A program made the position numbers and the translations under genes. From Gammaproteobacteria bacterium (GTDB lineage: Bacteria > Pseudomonadota > Gammaproteobacteria > HTCC5015), in contig JANQRI010000020.1 in the NCBI GenBank assembly GCA_028284675.1, positions 1-27,016 of the forward strand: DNA of 27,016 bases, given 5' to 3'. Within the stretch, counting starts at the first letter, position 1. Each line of letters opens with the position of its first letter. The notes under the pieces are model-generated. The model saw only the letters and a program-made list of their open reading frames with translations, did no database searches and was not told the origin of the DNA. Shown piece after piece: positions 1 to 7,079 of this stretch.

Positions 1-94
1 GCAATTAGCAATTAGCAATTAGCAATTAGCAATTAGCAATTAGCAATTAGCAATTAGCAATTAGCAATTAGCAATTAGCAATTAGCAATTAGCA
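1..94. repeat. 7-bp tandem array (GCAATTA)n, about 13 copies
   Basis: An uninterrupted heptamer GCAATTA runs from the first base for about 13.4 copies. On the minus strand it reads TTGCTAA and follows directly on the CIRCE operator. Each unit contains TTAGCA, the first six bases of the CIRCE arm TTAGCACTC, and the last unit merges into that arm. In the minus direction this is the 5' leader downstream of the promoter, so it is probably transcribed. The array touches the window edge, so its full length is unknown. Confidence 0.95.
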
Positions 95-115
95 CTCACC
101 ATTAAGGAGTGCTAA
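89..115 (-). promoter_or_regulatory. CIRCE operator (HrcA-binding site)
   Basis: A perfect 9-bp inverted repeat, TTAGCACTC-N9-GAGTGCTAA, matches the CIRCE consensus with no mismatch. CIRCE is the operator of the heat-shock repressor HrcA and typically controls groESL or dnaK operons. It overlaps the end of a sigma-70-like -10 box on the minus strand. fxsA ends about 90 bases away, and in many gammaproteobacteria fxsA lies next to groES-groEL. The controlled operon is therefore inferred to be groESL, reading left out of the window. Confidence 0.95.
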
Positions 116-142
116 TAATAGTACTGGATTGTGAAAAATCAA
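115..142 (-). promoter_or_regulatory. Sigma-70-like promoter upstream of CIRCE (probable groESL promoter)
   Basis: On the minus strand, TTGATT (142-137) is followed by a 16-base spacer and TATTAT (120-115). The last base of the -10 box is the first base of the CIRCE, so HrcA bound there would cover the transcription start. I saw no good sigma-32 pattern. The promoter call rests on motif match, spacing and the operator overlap. Confidence 0.7.
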
Positions 143-205
143 GGGACCTGTGCAAGAAAAATTTTTATTATTTTAATAGCTGCTTTATAAAGCTCTTAAT
201 TTACA

Positions 206-661
206 TTAATCTTTATCTATAAACTCTTGATTATCAATAACTTTTCCATTCGAAGAATAAGTATAACCGGTGGTTTTACGAAACTGCCCGGCCTTCTGCA
301 GCAACAGACCACGTGCGACCATGACTATAAGCCGCTGCCGCAATGGCGGTACCAGCAACAAAAACCCGATTGTGTCGGTGAAAAAGCCCGGCGTCAGCAG
401 CAACGCACCGGCTACCAGCAGAATTGTACCGGTCAGAATTTCATTCGCCGGTATTTCGGCTCGGGAGACACGTTCGCGAAGCCGGAACAGCACACCTAAA
501 CCCTGTAACCTGATCAGTGCTCCACCCAAAACTGCAGTCAGAACCACCAGCCCGACCGTCGGAAACACCCCAATCACACCACCTATGCTCAATAAAAGAT
601 AGATTTCCAGCAGAGGCACAACCAAAAACAGCAAAAATAAGAATTTAAACACCCAAATCAC
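206..661 (-). CDS. fxsA: FxsA family membrane protein
   Basis: This 151-residue protein matches FxsA, a cytoplasmic-membrane protein known in E. coli for relieving phage T7 exclusion by the F plasmid. Its normal role is unclear. Hydrophobic segments lie at about residues 5-30, 33-50 and 77-105. The family pattern is visible: a PLLEIYLLL segment near residue 16, LxxxLGxxLIRxQG near 43-53, and LLxPGFFTDxxGxLLLxPPxR near 88-108. The annotated start is GTG at 661-659. A second GTG at codon 4 (652-650) has a better-spaced AGGG before it and may be the true start. The gene is divergent from cutA, with an AT-rich gap of about 77 bases. Its position beside the CIRCE region fits the common fxsA-groESL neighbourhood. 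The hydrophilic tail after residue 110 is unremarkable. Confidence 0.93.
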   Translation of the reverse strand: MIWVFKFLFLLFLVVPLLEIYLLLSIGGVIGVFPTVGLVVLTAVLGGALIRLQGLGVLFRLRERVSRAEIPANEILTGTILLVAGALLLTPGFFTDTIGFLLLVPPLRQRLIVMVARGLLLQKAGQFRKTTGYTYSSNGKVIDNQEFIDKD

Positions 662-738
662 CCTGGTAAATTAAGCCTGAATCTAAAATATGGTGACTAT
701 TAATATGAATACAAGGCAGTATGCATGAGGGCCCTGAA

Positions 739-1059
739 ATGACAGATACGTTATTAATAATGAGCACTTTTCCAAATATGGAAAAAGCTGAAGAACTGGC
801 GACCCGGCTGATACAGGCAAAACTTGCAGCCTGTATCAATATACTGCCTCCCATGAAATCGGTATATCGCTGGAAAAACCGTATAGAGAGCGGTACAGAG
901 CATCTGTTAATGATAAAAACACGTAAAGAAAGGTATCAGGCCGTTACAGAAGTCATTCAACAGCAACACCCTTACGAACTACCTGAGATTATCGCTGTCC
1001 CAATCAACGCCGGCTTACCGGCATATCTTGACTGGATATTAGAAAATACGACTGAATAA
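739..1059 (+). CDS. cutA: Divalent cation tolerance protein CutA
   Basis: CutA1 is a small trimeric protein with a PII-like fold, linked in E. coli to copper tolerance and reported near dsbD in several proteobacteria. The 106-residue product has the family landmarks: an N-terminal beta strand, the A-x-x-L-I-x-x-x-L-A-A-C-I-N-I helix-strand near residues 21-35, a Y-x-W turn near 43-45, and HPYELPEI near 77-84. I chose the ATG at 739 because GAGGG (727-731) lies 7 bases upstream. An in-frame ATG at 721 would add six residues not seen in the family. It is followed 11 bases later by a DsbD alpha-domain gene, with which it probably forms an operon. Confidence 0.95.
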   Translation: MTDTLLIMSTFPNMEKAEELATRLIQAKLAACINILPPMKSVYRWKNRIESGTEHLLMIKTRKERYQAVTEVIQQQHPYELPEIIAVPINAGLPAYLDWILENTTE

Positions 1060-1070
1060 AGGAACCGACG

Positions 1071-1535
1071 TTGCTGAACAAACATTCTTTAATCTTGTCC
1101 ATGTTTTGCATCCTGCTGTGCACAATAACCAGGGCACCTTATGCATTTCAAAACACAACCAGTGAAGAGCTGCTCGATCCTGCAGAAGCATTCAAAATCC
1201 TGGTGAGTTTTGAAACTCCGGAAACCCTGCACATTGAATATGCGATTGCGGAAGGCTATTACCTATACCGGGACAGATTCCGTTTTACCGCCAAAACAAA
1301 CGGATACTCACTCGGTACACCTGAATTTTCCAAAGGCAAAATGGTCGATGACGATTATTTTGGGCAAGTGGAAACTTATCATCAGCGCACCGAAATCAAA
1401 ATCCCCCTGCTAAATACCCCTGACAGCCCGAAACCGCTGGCACTGGAAATCACCTCCCAGGGTTGTGCCGGTGAACTTGCAGTGTGTTATCAGCCCTATA
1501 CACACAACATAACGCTTCCCGCCCCCGCACTATGA
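1071..1535 (+). CDS. Stand-alone DsbD N-terminal (alpha) domain protein, periplasmic
   Basis: The 154 residues resemble the N-terminal periplasmic domain of DsbD (DsbD-alpha), which passes electrons from the DsbD membrane domain to periplasmic thiol proteins. A signal peptide is visible (about residues 1-25, ending APYA). The core shows EGYYLYRDRF (61-70), the D-D-x-Y-F-G-x-x-x-x-Y stretch (94-103) and the redox pair C132/C139 followed by YQP, matching the C..CYPP element of DsbD. The spacing is six residues, against five in E. coli DsbD. The membrane (beta) and C-terminal thioredoxin (gamma) domains are missing. The stop overlaps the start of a TlpA-like gene. Start TTG at 1071 has AAGGA seven bases upstream. 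I infer a split or reduced system whose electron donor is outside the window. Confidence 0.8.
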   Translation: MLNKHSLILSMFCILLCTITRAPYAFQNTTSEELLDPAEAFKILVSFETPETLHIEYAIAEGYYLYRDRFRFTAKTNGYSLGTPEFSKGKMVDDDYFGQVETYHQRTEIKIPLLNTPDSPKPLALEITSQGCAGELAVCYQPYTHNITLPAPAL

Positions 1536-2110
1536 AAGGCCGTTACAAAATAGGCATCGGCGTGCTGGCTGCGCTGGCAATGCTGGCCGGTTATAACCTC
1601 GGACAAATACTCAGGGGACCACAGCCTCCAAGTTCGACAGACCTCCCCGTTTTGGCAAACCATGAAACCTTGCTTGGCGAAAAGCGCCCGGACTTCATTC
1701 TGCCGGACCTGCAAAACCAGCCACGCCATATCTCAGAATGGGACGGTAAAACCCTGCTGATTAACTTCTGGGCAAGCTGGTGTGCGCCATGCCGGCATGA
1801 AATACCGGCATTTTTAAAAATCCGGGACCGCTACCACACGCAAGGCTTCGAAATAATAGGTATCGCGATAGACCAGCCGGATATGGTCAATGAGCTCGCA
1901 ACCGAACTTGGAATAGACTATCCGCTTCTGTACGGGCAGCAGGAGGCGACTGAAATCTCACGCCGCTTTGGTAACCGGCGAGGCACTCTCCCTTACAGCA
2001 TATTCATCGACAGTCAGGGCATCATTCGGCATATACATGCCCAGGGTGAGCTTACCGTACCTGAACTGGATACCATTATTGGCAAATTACTCCCCTCTTC
2101 GCTTAATTAA
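1532..2110 (+). CDS. TlpA/ResA-type membrane-anchored thioredoxin
   Basis: The 192-residue product starts at the ATG that overlaps the preceding stop (ATGA). An uncleaved N-terminal membrane anchor lies at about residues 7-25, followed by a periplasmic AhpC/TSA-type thioredoxin fold. The active site is W-C-A-P-C (83-87, redox cysteines C84 and C87) in the LLINFWASWCAPCRHE block. The cis-proline loop is TLP (152-154), and an FID strand follows. Such proteins reduce periplasmic disulfides, for example in cytochrome c maturation or thiol repair. Tight coupling to the DsbD-alpha gene suggests the two exchange electrons. TlpA, ResA and DsbE cannot be told apart from sequence by eye, so I give no symbol. 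Confidence 0.88.
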   Translation: MKGRYKIGIGVLAALAMLAGYNLGQILRGPQPPSSTDLPVLANHETLLGEKRPDFILPDLQNQPRHISEWDGKTLLINFWASWCAPCRHEIPAFLKIRDRYHTQGFEIIGIAIDQPDMVNELATELGIDYPLLYGQQEATEISRRFGNRRGTLPYSIFIDSQGIIRHIHAQGELTVPELDTIIGKLLPSSLN

Positions 2111-2130
2111 CGCCAAAATGTCTCTATATA

Positions 2131-2150
2131 ACGTTAAATTACGTTAAATT
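2131..2150 (+). repeat. Perfect tandem 10-bp duplication upstream of aroQ
   Basis: ACGTTAAATT occurs twice back to back in the 130-base gap between the TlpA-like gene and aroQ. A -35-like TTGACG begins at its right edge (2149-2154), but I see no convincing -10 box at the right spacing. A weak stem GTCTGA/TCAGAC (2194-2199 and 2207-2212) lies further down. A promoter for the aroQ-accBC-prmA group is likely in this gap but is not pinned down. Confidence 0.6.
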
Positions 2151-2240
2151 GACGACATCCTGGACAGATCCTCCACTTTAATGCACAATCCGCGTCTGAA
2201 TGGCAGTCAGACAAAATAAGGATTCTGATAAGAGCGTGGA

Positions 2241-2690
2241 ATGAGCGATATACTGGTAATCCATGGGCCCAACTTAAACCTGCTCGGCAGCCGTGAGCCT
2301 GACCTCTACGGCGATACGACACTGGACTCCGTTGATTCAGGGCTAAAAAAGCTGGCCAAAACAAAGGGCTTTACACTTGAAGCGGTGCAATCCAATGCCG
2401 AACATGTATTGATTGATCATGTTCAGCGTGCCGCCACAGAGAGAGTACGATTTATCATAATTAACCCGGCAGCTTTCACCCATACCAGTGTGGCGCTTAA
2501 AGATGCTCTCAAGGCAGTCAATATACCGTTCATCGAAGTGCATATATCAAATATTTTCGCTCGGGAAGAGTATCGCCGACATTCATATTTTTCCGCAGAT
2601 GCTGTCGGCGTGATAACCGGCCTGGGAATTTACGGTTATGAGCTTGCGTTGCAGGCAACTTTTCGCGCCCTTGAAAATAATAAAGCTTAA
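2241..2690 (+). CDS. aroQ: 3-dehydroquinate dehydratase, type II
   Basis: Type II dehydroquinase dehydrates 3-dehydroquinate to 3-dehydroshikimate in the shikimate pathway. It acts as a cytosolic dodecamer. The 149-residue length is typical. Family motifs are intact: HGPNLNLLGSREP (8-20), catalytic Tyr23 in the flexible lid, QSN (50-52), INPAAFTHTSVAL (74-86), and EVHISNI-AREE-RRHS (99-115) with catalytic His101. ATG at 2241 begins the usual M-x-x-ILVIHGPN start. It is followed 11 bases later by accB, an aroQ-accB-accC order known in many gammaproteobacteria. Confidence 0.98.
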   Translation: MSDILVIHGPNLNLLGSREPDLYGDTTLDSVDSGLKKLAKTKGFTLEAVQSNAEHVLIDHVQRAATERVRFIIINPAAFTHTSVALKDALKAVNIPFIEVHISNIFAREEYRRHSYFSADAVGVITGLGIYGYELALQATFRALENNKA

Positions 2691-2701
2691 GGATTAAACA
2701 G

Positions 2702-3172
2702 GTGGATATCCGCAAAGTAAAAAAACTCATTGAGTTACTGGAAGAATCAGGTATTGCCGAAATAGAAATTAAAGAAGGTGAAGAGTCGGTTAGAATCTCA
2801 CGCAGCTCAGCAGGCGGGCCAGCTGCTCTGGCGCCGGTAGCTGCACCGGCACCAATTGCCGCATTCGGCGGCACTCCCTCTCCACTTCCTGAAACAAAAG
2901 AACCGGCTGCGCAATCCTCTGCTAAAGAAGCGATTGACGGACATGTTATCGAATCGCCGATGGTGGGAACATATTATGAAGCTCCGGCTCCGGGCGCCCC
3001 GGCCTTTGTTCAGGTCGGACAACATGTTAAGGCCGGTGATACATTATGTATCATAGAGGCAATGAAAATTCTGAATCAAATTGAGGCCGATGTATCCGGA
3101 GAAGTGAAAGCCGTATTTTGTGAAAACGGCGAACCGGTTGAATATGGCCAAAAACTTTTCATCATCGACTAA
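2702..3172 (+). CDS. accB: Biotin carboxyl carrier protein of acetyl-CoA carboxylase
   Basis: AccB carries the biotin that AccC carboxylates and the carboxyltransferase then uses to make malonyl-CoA. At 156 residues it has the usual parts. An N-terminal domain (1-35) is followed by a flexible Ala/Pro linker (about 37-75) and a C-terminal biotinyl domain (80-156). The biotin site EAMKILNQIEA has its lysine at position 122, as in E. coli, and the 'thumb'-like segment PAPGAPAF precedes it. The start is GTG at 2702, supported by AAGGA (2689-2693) overlapping the aroQ stop. Confidence 0.98.
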   Translation: MDIRKVKKLIELLEESGIAEIEIKEGEESVRISRSSAGGPAALAPVAAPAPIAAFGGTPSPLPETKEPAAQSSAKEAIDGHVIESPMVGTYYEAPAPGAPAFVQVGQHVKAGDTLCIIEAMKILNQIEADVSGEVKAVFCENGEPVEYGQKLFIID

Positions 3173-3202
3173 CAACTATTTCCCAACAGCCTACTCAGAC
3201 CC

Positions 3203-4546
3203 GTGCTTGAAAAAGTAGTCATCGCCAACCGCGGAGAAATAGCGCTTCGCATTCTAAGAGCTTGTCGCGATCTTGGTATTAAAACCGTCGCAACATACTC
3301 CACCGTAGATAAAAACCTGAAACACGTTCGTCTGGCCGACGAATCAGTTTGCATTGGACCGGCACCGGCTGCTGAAAGTTATCTGAATACCCCGGCAATA
3401 ATCAGTGCCGCTGAAATTACCGATGCGGTCGCCATTCATCCCGGGTATGGATTTTTATCAGAGAATGCAGATTTTGCCGAACGCGTTGAAAATAGCGGTT
3501 TTATTTTTATCGGCCCAACAGCCGGTGTTATTCGGACAATGGGCGATAAAGTCGCCGCAATCCGTGAAATGAAAGCTGCCGGGGTGCCCTGTGTGCCCGG
3601 CTCAGACGGACCGCTGAACGACTCCCAGGAACGCAACAAACAACTTGCGCAAGAAATCGGCTACCCGGTGATTATCAAAGCGGCCGGCGGCGGCGGCGGC
3701 CGTGGCATGCGTGTGGTTCGTAATGAAGCTGAGTTGTTGAACGCCATTGCAATGACGCAATCGGAAGCCAAAGCGGCATTTGGAAATGATGTCGTTTATA
3801 TGGAAAAATTTCTTGAGCAACCCCGGCATGTTGAAATCCAGGTACTCTCGGACACACATGGCAACACCGTTCACCTGGGAGAGCGTGATTGCTCAATGCA
3901 GCGCCGTCACCAGAAAGTCATTGAAGAGGCACCGGCTCCGGGAATTACCGAAGAACAGCGTCAACAGATAGGCGCCCGTTGTGTCGAGGCTTGTAAACGT
4001 ATCGGCTACCGTGGTGCAGGCACTTTTGAGTTTCTTTTCGAGAACGGTGAATTCTATTTCATTGAAATGAATACCCGTGTGCAGGTTGAACACCCGGTTA
4101 CCGAGATGGTAACCGGCATTGATATCGTCAAAGAACAGTTGCGCATTGCTGCCGGTGAACCGCTGTCGGTCACTCAGGAAGACATTAAAATCCATGGTCA
4201 TTCAATTGAGTGCCGGGTGAATGCAGAAGATGCGAAAACATTTTTGCCCTGCCCGGGAACCATTGAACGCTATCATGCTCCGGGCGGCCCCGGAGTCAGA
4301 GTTGATTCACATATTTACAGTGGCTATAGAGTGCCGCCTAATTATGACTCTATGATTGGCAAATTGATTGTGACTGCCGAAAGCCGTGAGGTTGCAATAG
4401 AAAGAATGAAAGGCGCGCTCAGTGAAATTATTGTCGATGGCATTAAAACCAACCTGGACCTGCATCGGGAAATCATGCGGGACGGTAACTTCTGCAAGGG
4501 CGGCACTGATATTCACTATCTCGAAGAAAAGCTCAACCTAAGCTAA
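3203..4546 (+). CDS. accC: Acetyl-CoA carboxylase, biotin carboxylase subunit
   Basis: AccC uses ATP and bicarbonate to carboxylate AccB-bound biotin. The 447-residue length matches the family. The N-terminal domain begins VVIANRGEIALRILRAC, the ATP-grasp glycine loop GGGGGRG lies at 162-168, and the bicarbonate/biotin region contains HQK (236-238). The catalytic residues K238, E276, E288, N290, R292 and E296 are all present at E. coli numbering. The start is GTG at 3203, which gives the standard MLEKVVIANRG. No good ribosome-binding site is seen there, so translation may depend on accB upstream. Confidence 0.98.
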   Translation: MLEKVVIANRGEIALRILRACRDLGIKTVATYSTVDKNLKHVRLADESVCIGPAPAAESYLNTPAIISAAEITDAVAIHPGYGFLSENADFAERVENSGFIFIGPTAGVIRTMGDKVAAIREMKAAGVPCVPGSDGPLNDSQERNKQLAQEIGYPVIIKAAGGGGGRGMRVVRNEAELLNAIAMTQSEAKAAFGNDVVYMEKFLEQPRHVEIQVLSDTHGNTVHLGERDCSMQRRHQKVIEEAPAPGITEEQRQQIGARCVEACKRIGYRGAGTFEFLFENGEFYFIEMNTRVQVEHPVTEMVTGIDIVKEQLRIAAGEPLSVTQEDIKIHGHSIECRVNAEDAKTFLPCPGTIERYHAPGGPGVRVDSHIYSGYRVPPNYDSMIGKLIVTAESREVAIERMKGALSEIIVDGIKTNLDLHREIMRDGNFCKGGTDIHYLEEKLNLS

Positions 4547-4563
4547 ACCGTTTTTCCATAACC

Positions 4564-5454
4564 GTGGATCAATTTTGGTACGAAGTTGCACTGAAACTAT
4601 CCCACCCCGAATTATCCGTTACTGAAGACATACTTCAGCAACTCGGCGCTTTATCCATCTCGCTGGAGGATGCCGGTGACCAGGCATTATTGGAACCTGC
4701 ACCCGGCGAACAGCCCACCTGGGACCATATAACTGTTAAGGCACTTTTTGAACAGGCGACTGATACTGAATTTTTGTTAAGCCAATTACGGAACCGCCTT
4801 CCCGAAACAGAGGCTGTGCATATCGAGAAAGTCGAAAACCGCTGCTGGGAGCGCGTCTGGATGGAAAATTTTAAGCCGCTGCAATTTGGAAAGCATTTAT
4901 GGATTTATCCCAGCCACATACAGCCACCGCCTTCCAATAACGACAAAATCGTCACACTGGACCCGGGGCTGGCATTCGGCACCGGCACGCACTCGACTAC
5001 TGCACTATGCCTGCGCTGGCTGGATACAAACCCGCCGATAGATAAAACCGTTGTTGATTATGGCTGCGGCTCAGGCGTACTGGCGATCGCCGCATTAAAA
5101 CTGGGCGCACAACATGTGTATGCCACTGACATAGACTCACAAGCGTTGAATGCAACCATTGACAACGCCACACGCAATCATGTTTCTGAAAAACTAAGCG
5201 TATGCACACCTGAGCAGTTAATGACTTTACAGGTCGATACAGTGCTCGCAAACATTTTGAGCAACACCTTGATCGGGCTTACGGAAACCTTGTCCAAACA
5301 GCTTAAACCGGGCGGCGACCTGATATTGTCAGGGATTCTGCGTGAACAAGCTGATGAAGTAATCGCCGCTTATGAAAGCCGTTTCAAAATCCATAGCGTA
5401 ACCCATGAGAAAGAATGGGCGCTGGTGCACGCGGAAAAAAAGACCGAAACCTAA
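4564..5454 (+). CDS. prmA: Ribosomal protein L11 methyltransferase
   Basis: PrmA trimethylates ribosomal protein L11 using S-adenosylmethionine. The 296 residues comprise an N-terminal L11-recognition domain (about 1-90), a linker, and a Rossmann methyltransferase domain. Visible motifs are WERVWMENFKP (95-105), the family hallmark LDPGLAFGTGTHSTT (132-146), the SAM-binding VVDYGCGSG (163-171) and an LANIL motif IV-like segment. The start is GTG at 4564, 17 bases after the accC stop, so it is probably in the same transcript. A hairpin that serves the opposing gene overlaps the stop codon. Confidence 0.97.
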   Translation: MDQFWYEVALKLSHPELSVTEDILQQLGALSISLEDAGDQALLEPAPGEQPTWDHITVKALFEQATDTEFLLSQLRNRLPETEAVHIEKVENRCWERVWMENFKPLQFGKHLWIYPSHIQPPPSNNDKIVTLDPGLAFGTGTHSTTALCLRWLDTNPPIDKTVVDYGCGSGVLAIAALKLGAQHVYATDIDSQALNATIDNATRNHVSEKLSVCTPEQLMTLQVDTVLANILSNTLIGLTETLSKQLKPGGDLILSGILREQADEVIAAYESRFKIHSVTHEKEWALVHAEKKTET

Positions 5455-5463
5455 CCAGGTTTC
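5436..5463 (-). terminator. Intrinsic terminator for the leftward outer-membrane protein gene
   Basis: GAAACCT (5446-5452), loop AACC, and AGGTTTC (5457-5463) form a perfect 7-bp stem. Read on the minus strand it is followed after a few bases by a run of seven T (5442-5436). It lies about 40 bases past the stop of the outer-membrane protein gene and overlaps the prmA stop codon. The plus side lacks a T-run, so termination should favour the minus-strand transcript. Confidence 0.7.
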
Positions 5464-5501
5464 ATCAACTACACCATGCTTAGCTTATTGAGATCAGCCC
5501 T

Positions 5502-6170
5502 CTAAAAGCGATATCCAAAACTAAAACTCACAACCGGCCATATATCAATATCATCCACTTCGTTTTGTAAGTCCTGGCGCTCCTGCTCAACATCGGCCTG
5601 GGTAATCGTGTTGCTCGGATCGACCACCGTCAGATCCACTACCGGCGAGCCCTGGAACATAATGCCAAGATCAAAACCGAAATTAAACGCACCGCCACGC
5701 CCGAATGCATTACCCCAGCCGACACCGGCATAACTGGCAAGATCATCAAACGACACCTCGCCGCTCACACGGGTACCAACAGGTGCTGTAACACCGCCTA
5801 CCTGCTGATCCAACGTATCAACTAAAGCACCGGCTGAAATCGTATTGTCATTCAGAATAATACCTGCTGAAAATCGGAATTTGCTTCGCCTTGACGGATA
5901 CCAGTCAACAAACCCATATGTGTTATCAAAATCAAAGGTTGGGTCGTCATAATTCAAACCTTCATCGTCCTCGACATCGACAATCCCCAAATCGCCCGTA
6001 TTGATGCCAAAACGCGTATTCAGATTACGTGTGATTTTTATAGTGCCGCCAACGCCGAACCCCAGGGTTCCAGCATGCACATCAACAGCCCAATCAAGCG
6101 CACGTGCCGAACCCGGCACGATCACCAGCAACGCAACCAGAGCCCCATAACACCCAATTACCTTACGCAT
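5502..6170 (-). CDS. Predicted outer-membrane beta-barrel protein
   Basis: The 222-residue protein has a clear Sec signal peptide (about residues 1-24, ending SARA). It is followed by alternating amphipathic strands rich in Gly, Asp and Asn, such as GTLGFGVGGTIKITRN and YGFVDWYPSRRSKFRFSAGI. The C-terminus is aromatic-ended (SFSFGYRF), as in proteins inserted by the BAM complex. Acidic turns (DVEDDEGLNYDD, EVDDID) look like extracellular loops or periplasmic turns. I do not recognise a specific family; an 8- to 10-stranded small barrel is likely. AAGGAG lies six bases before the ATG. It is reversed relative to the housekeeping genes on both sides and may be a later insertion in the prmA-dusB block. 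Confidence 0.75.
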   Translation of the reverse strand: MRKVIGCYGALVALLVIVPGSARALDWAVDVHAGTLGFGVGGTIKITRNLNTRFGINTGDLGIVDVEDDEGLNYDDPTFDFDNTYGFVDWYPSRRSKFRFSAGIILNDNTISAGALVDTLDQQVGGVTAPVGTRVSGEVSFDDLASYAGVGWGNAFGRGGAFNFGFDLGIMFQGSPVVDLTVVDPSNTITQADVEQERQDLQNEVDDIDIWPVVSFSFGYRF

Positions 6171-6219
6171 CAGCCACTCCTTTCCCAGTTGGATTTTTCA
6201 AGAATCCGATAATTTATAG

Positions 6220-6225
6220 ATTATA
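6220..6225 (-). promoter_or_regulatory. Candidate -10 box for the outer-membrane protein gene
   Basis: On the minus strand a perfect TATAAT lies about 50 bases before the start codon in an AT-rich stretch. The best -35 candidate (TTGCCT) is 19 bases away, which is longer than optimal, so the promoter is tentative. Confidence 0.35.
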
Positions 6226-6357
6226 AGCTATCAATAGCACATCCAGGCAATAATGTAAGGACCTGCTTCAAAGCTTTTGTCACATCTATTGCATAGTTCA
6301 CAATTGCTTAAAATATCGCGAATTATCAGCCTGCCAAGCCTAATAACCGCTTAATAC

Positions 6358-6385
6358 TTGCCAGGCAACGGCAAGTCTGCATAAT
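6358..6385 (+). promoter_or_regulatory. Sigma-70-like promoter placed for a leaderless zinc-ribbon mRNA
   Basis: TTGCCA (6358-6363), a 16-base spacer and CATAAT (6380-6385) each match the sigma-70 consensus in five of six positions. Only seven bases separate the -10 box from the ATG at 6393, so transcription would start at or next to the start codon. A 7-bp inverted repeat ACTTGCC/GGCAAGT (6356-6362 and 6370-6376) covers the -35 box and part of the spacer and could be an operator. Confidence 0.5.
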
Positions 6386-6392
6386 ACCGCTC

Positions 6393-7070
6393 ATGCAAAC
6401 GCAATGCCCTTCATGCCACACTGCTTTTCGCGTAAATAAAGCCCAGCTTTCACAGGCAGACGGCCTTGTACGTTGCGGCCGCTGCGGTTATATCTTTAAT
6501 GCCCGAAAACAACTCGAGGGGCAGTATCCGGAAACGCCTAAACCGCATAATATCGAAAATCTGAAACGCGCTCTGCTCGGTCAAAGCAACAGCCGGCCCC
6601 AGGCAGTTTTCGGCTGGACACTGGGAGTTGCACTGGCCTCGGCATGTTTGTTGCTCCAAAGCGTCTATTTGATGCGTGACCGGCTGGCAGACACCGAAAC
6701 ATTCGGCCCGGTTGTAACAAATATATGTACAGAGTTAAACTTTTGTGAATTAAATGCAAAACGCGATCTTAATCAAATTCAGCTGGTCGGCCGCAATGTT
6801 TACTCACACCCAAATTCTGAAAATGCATTAATGGTCAATGCGGTCATCACCAACACTGCGTCTTTTGATCAGCCTTATCCGGTGCTTCTGGTCAGCATGT
6901 CGAATGTACGCGGTAAAGTCGTCGCTGAAAGATATTTTCGGCCCAAAGAATATCTGTCCATTAATGATTTGAGCCGCCGCTACATGCAACCCGGTATCCC
7001 GATACAAATTAATCTGGAACTGATGGACCCGGGCAATAATGCAATTGCTTTTGAGTTGGATTTTTTCTAG
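6393..7070 (+). CDS. Zinc-ribbon membrane protein with DUF3426 domain
   Basis: The first 35 residues form an MJ0042-type zinc ribbon: C5-P-S-C8 and C28-G-R-C31, with F-x-V between. One membrane segment follows at about residues 73-93, then a DUF3426 beta-sandwich-like domain with motifs such as VNAVITNTASFDQPYP and a C-terminal NNAIAFELDFF. Function is unknown. In Pseudomonas and relatives a gene of this type sits between prmA and dusB, as here. The start at 6393 is firm because the first zinc ligand is residue 5. There is no Shine-Dalgarno sequence and a promoter lies immediately upstream, so the mRNA may be leaderless. dusB begins nine bases after its stop. Confidence 0.88.
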   Translation: MQTQCPSCHTAFRVNKAQLSQADGLVRCGRCGYIFNARKQLEGQYPETPKPHNIENLKRALLGQSNSRPQAVFGWTLGVALASACLLLQSVYLMRDRLADTETFGPVVTNICTELNFCELNAKRDLNQIQLVGRNVYSHPNSENALMVNAVITNTASFDQPYPVLLVSMSNVRGKVVAERYFRPKEYLSINDLSRRYMQPGIPIQINLELMDPGNNAIAFELDFF

Positions 7071-7079
7071 AACCCCGTT

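Noticed and set aside
1..94. Short tandem array read as a CRISPR
   Set aside because: The unit is 7 bp with no spacers; it is a simple tandem repeat.
721..738. Upstream ATG start for cutA
   Set aside because: It would place the best ribosome-binding site (727-731) inside the coding region and add residues not typical of CutA.
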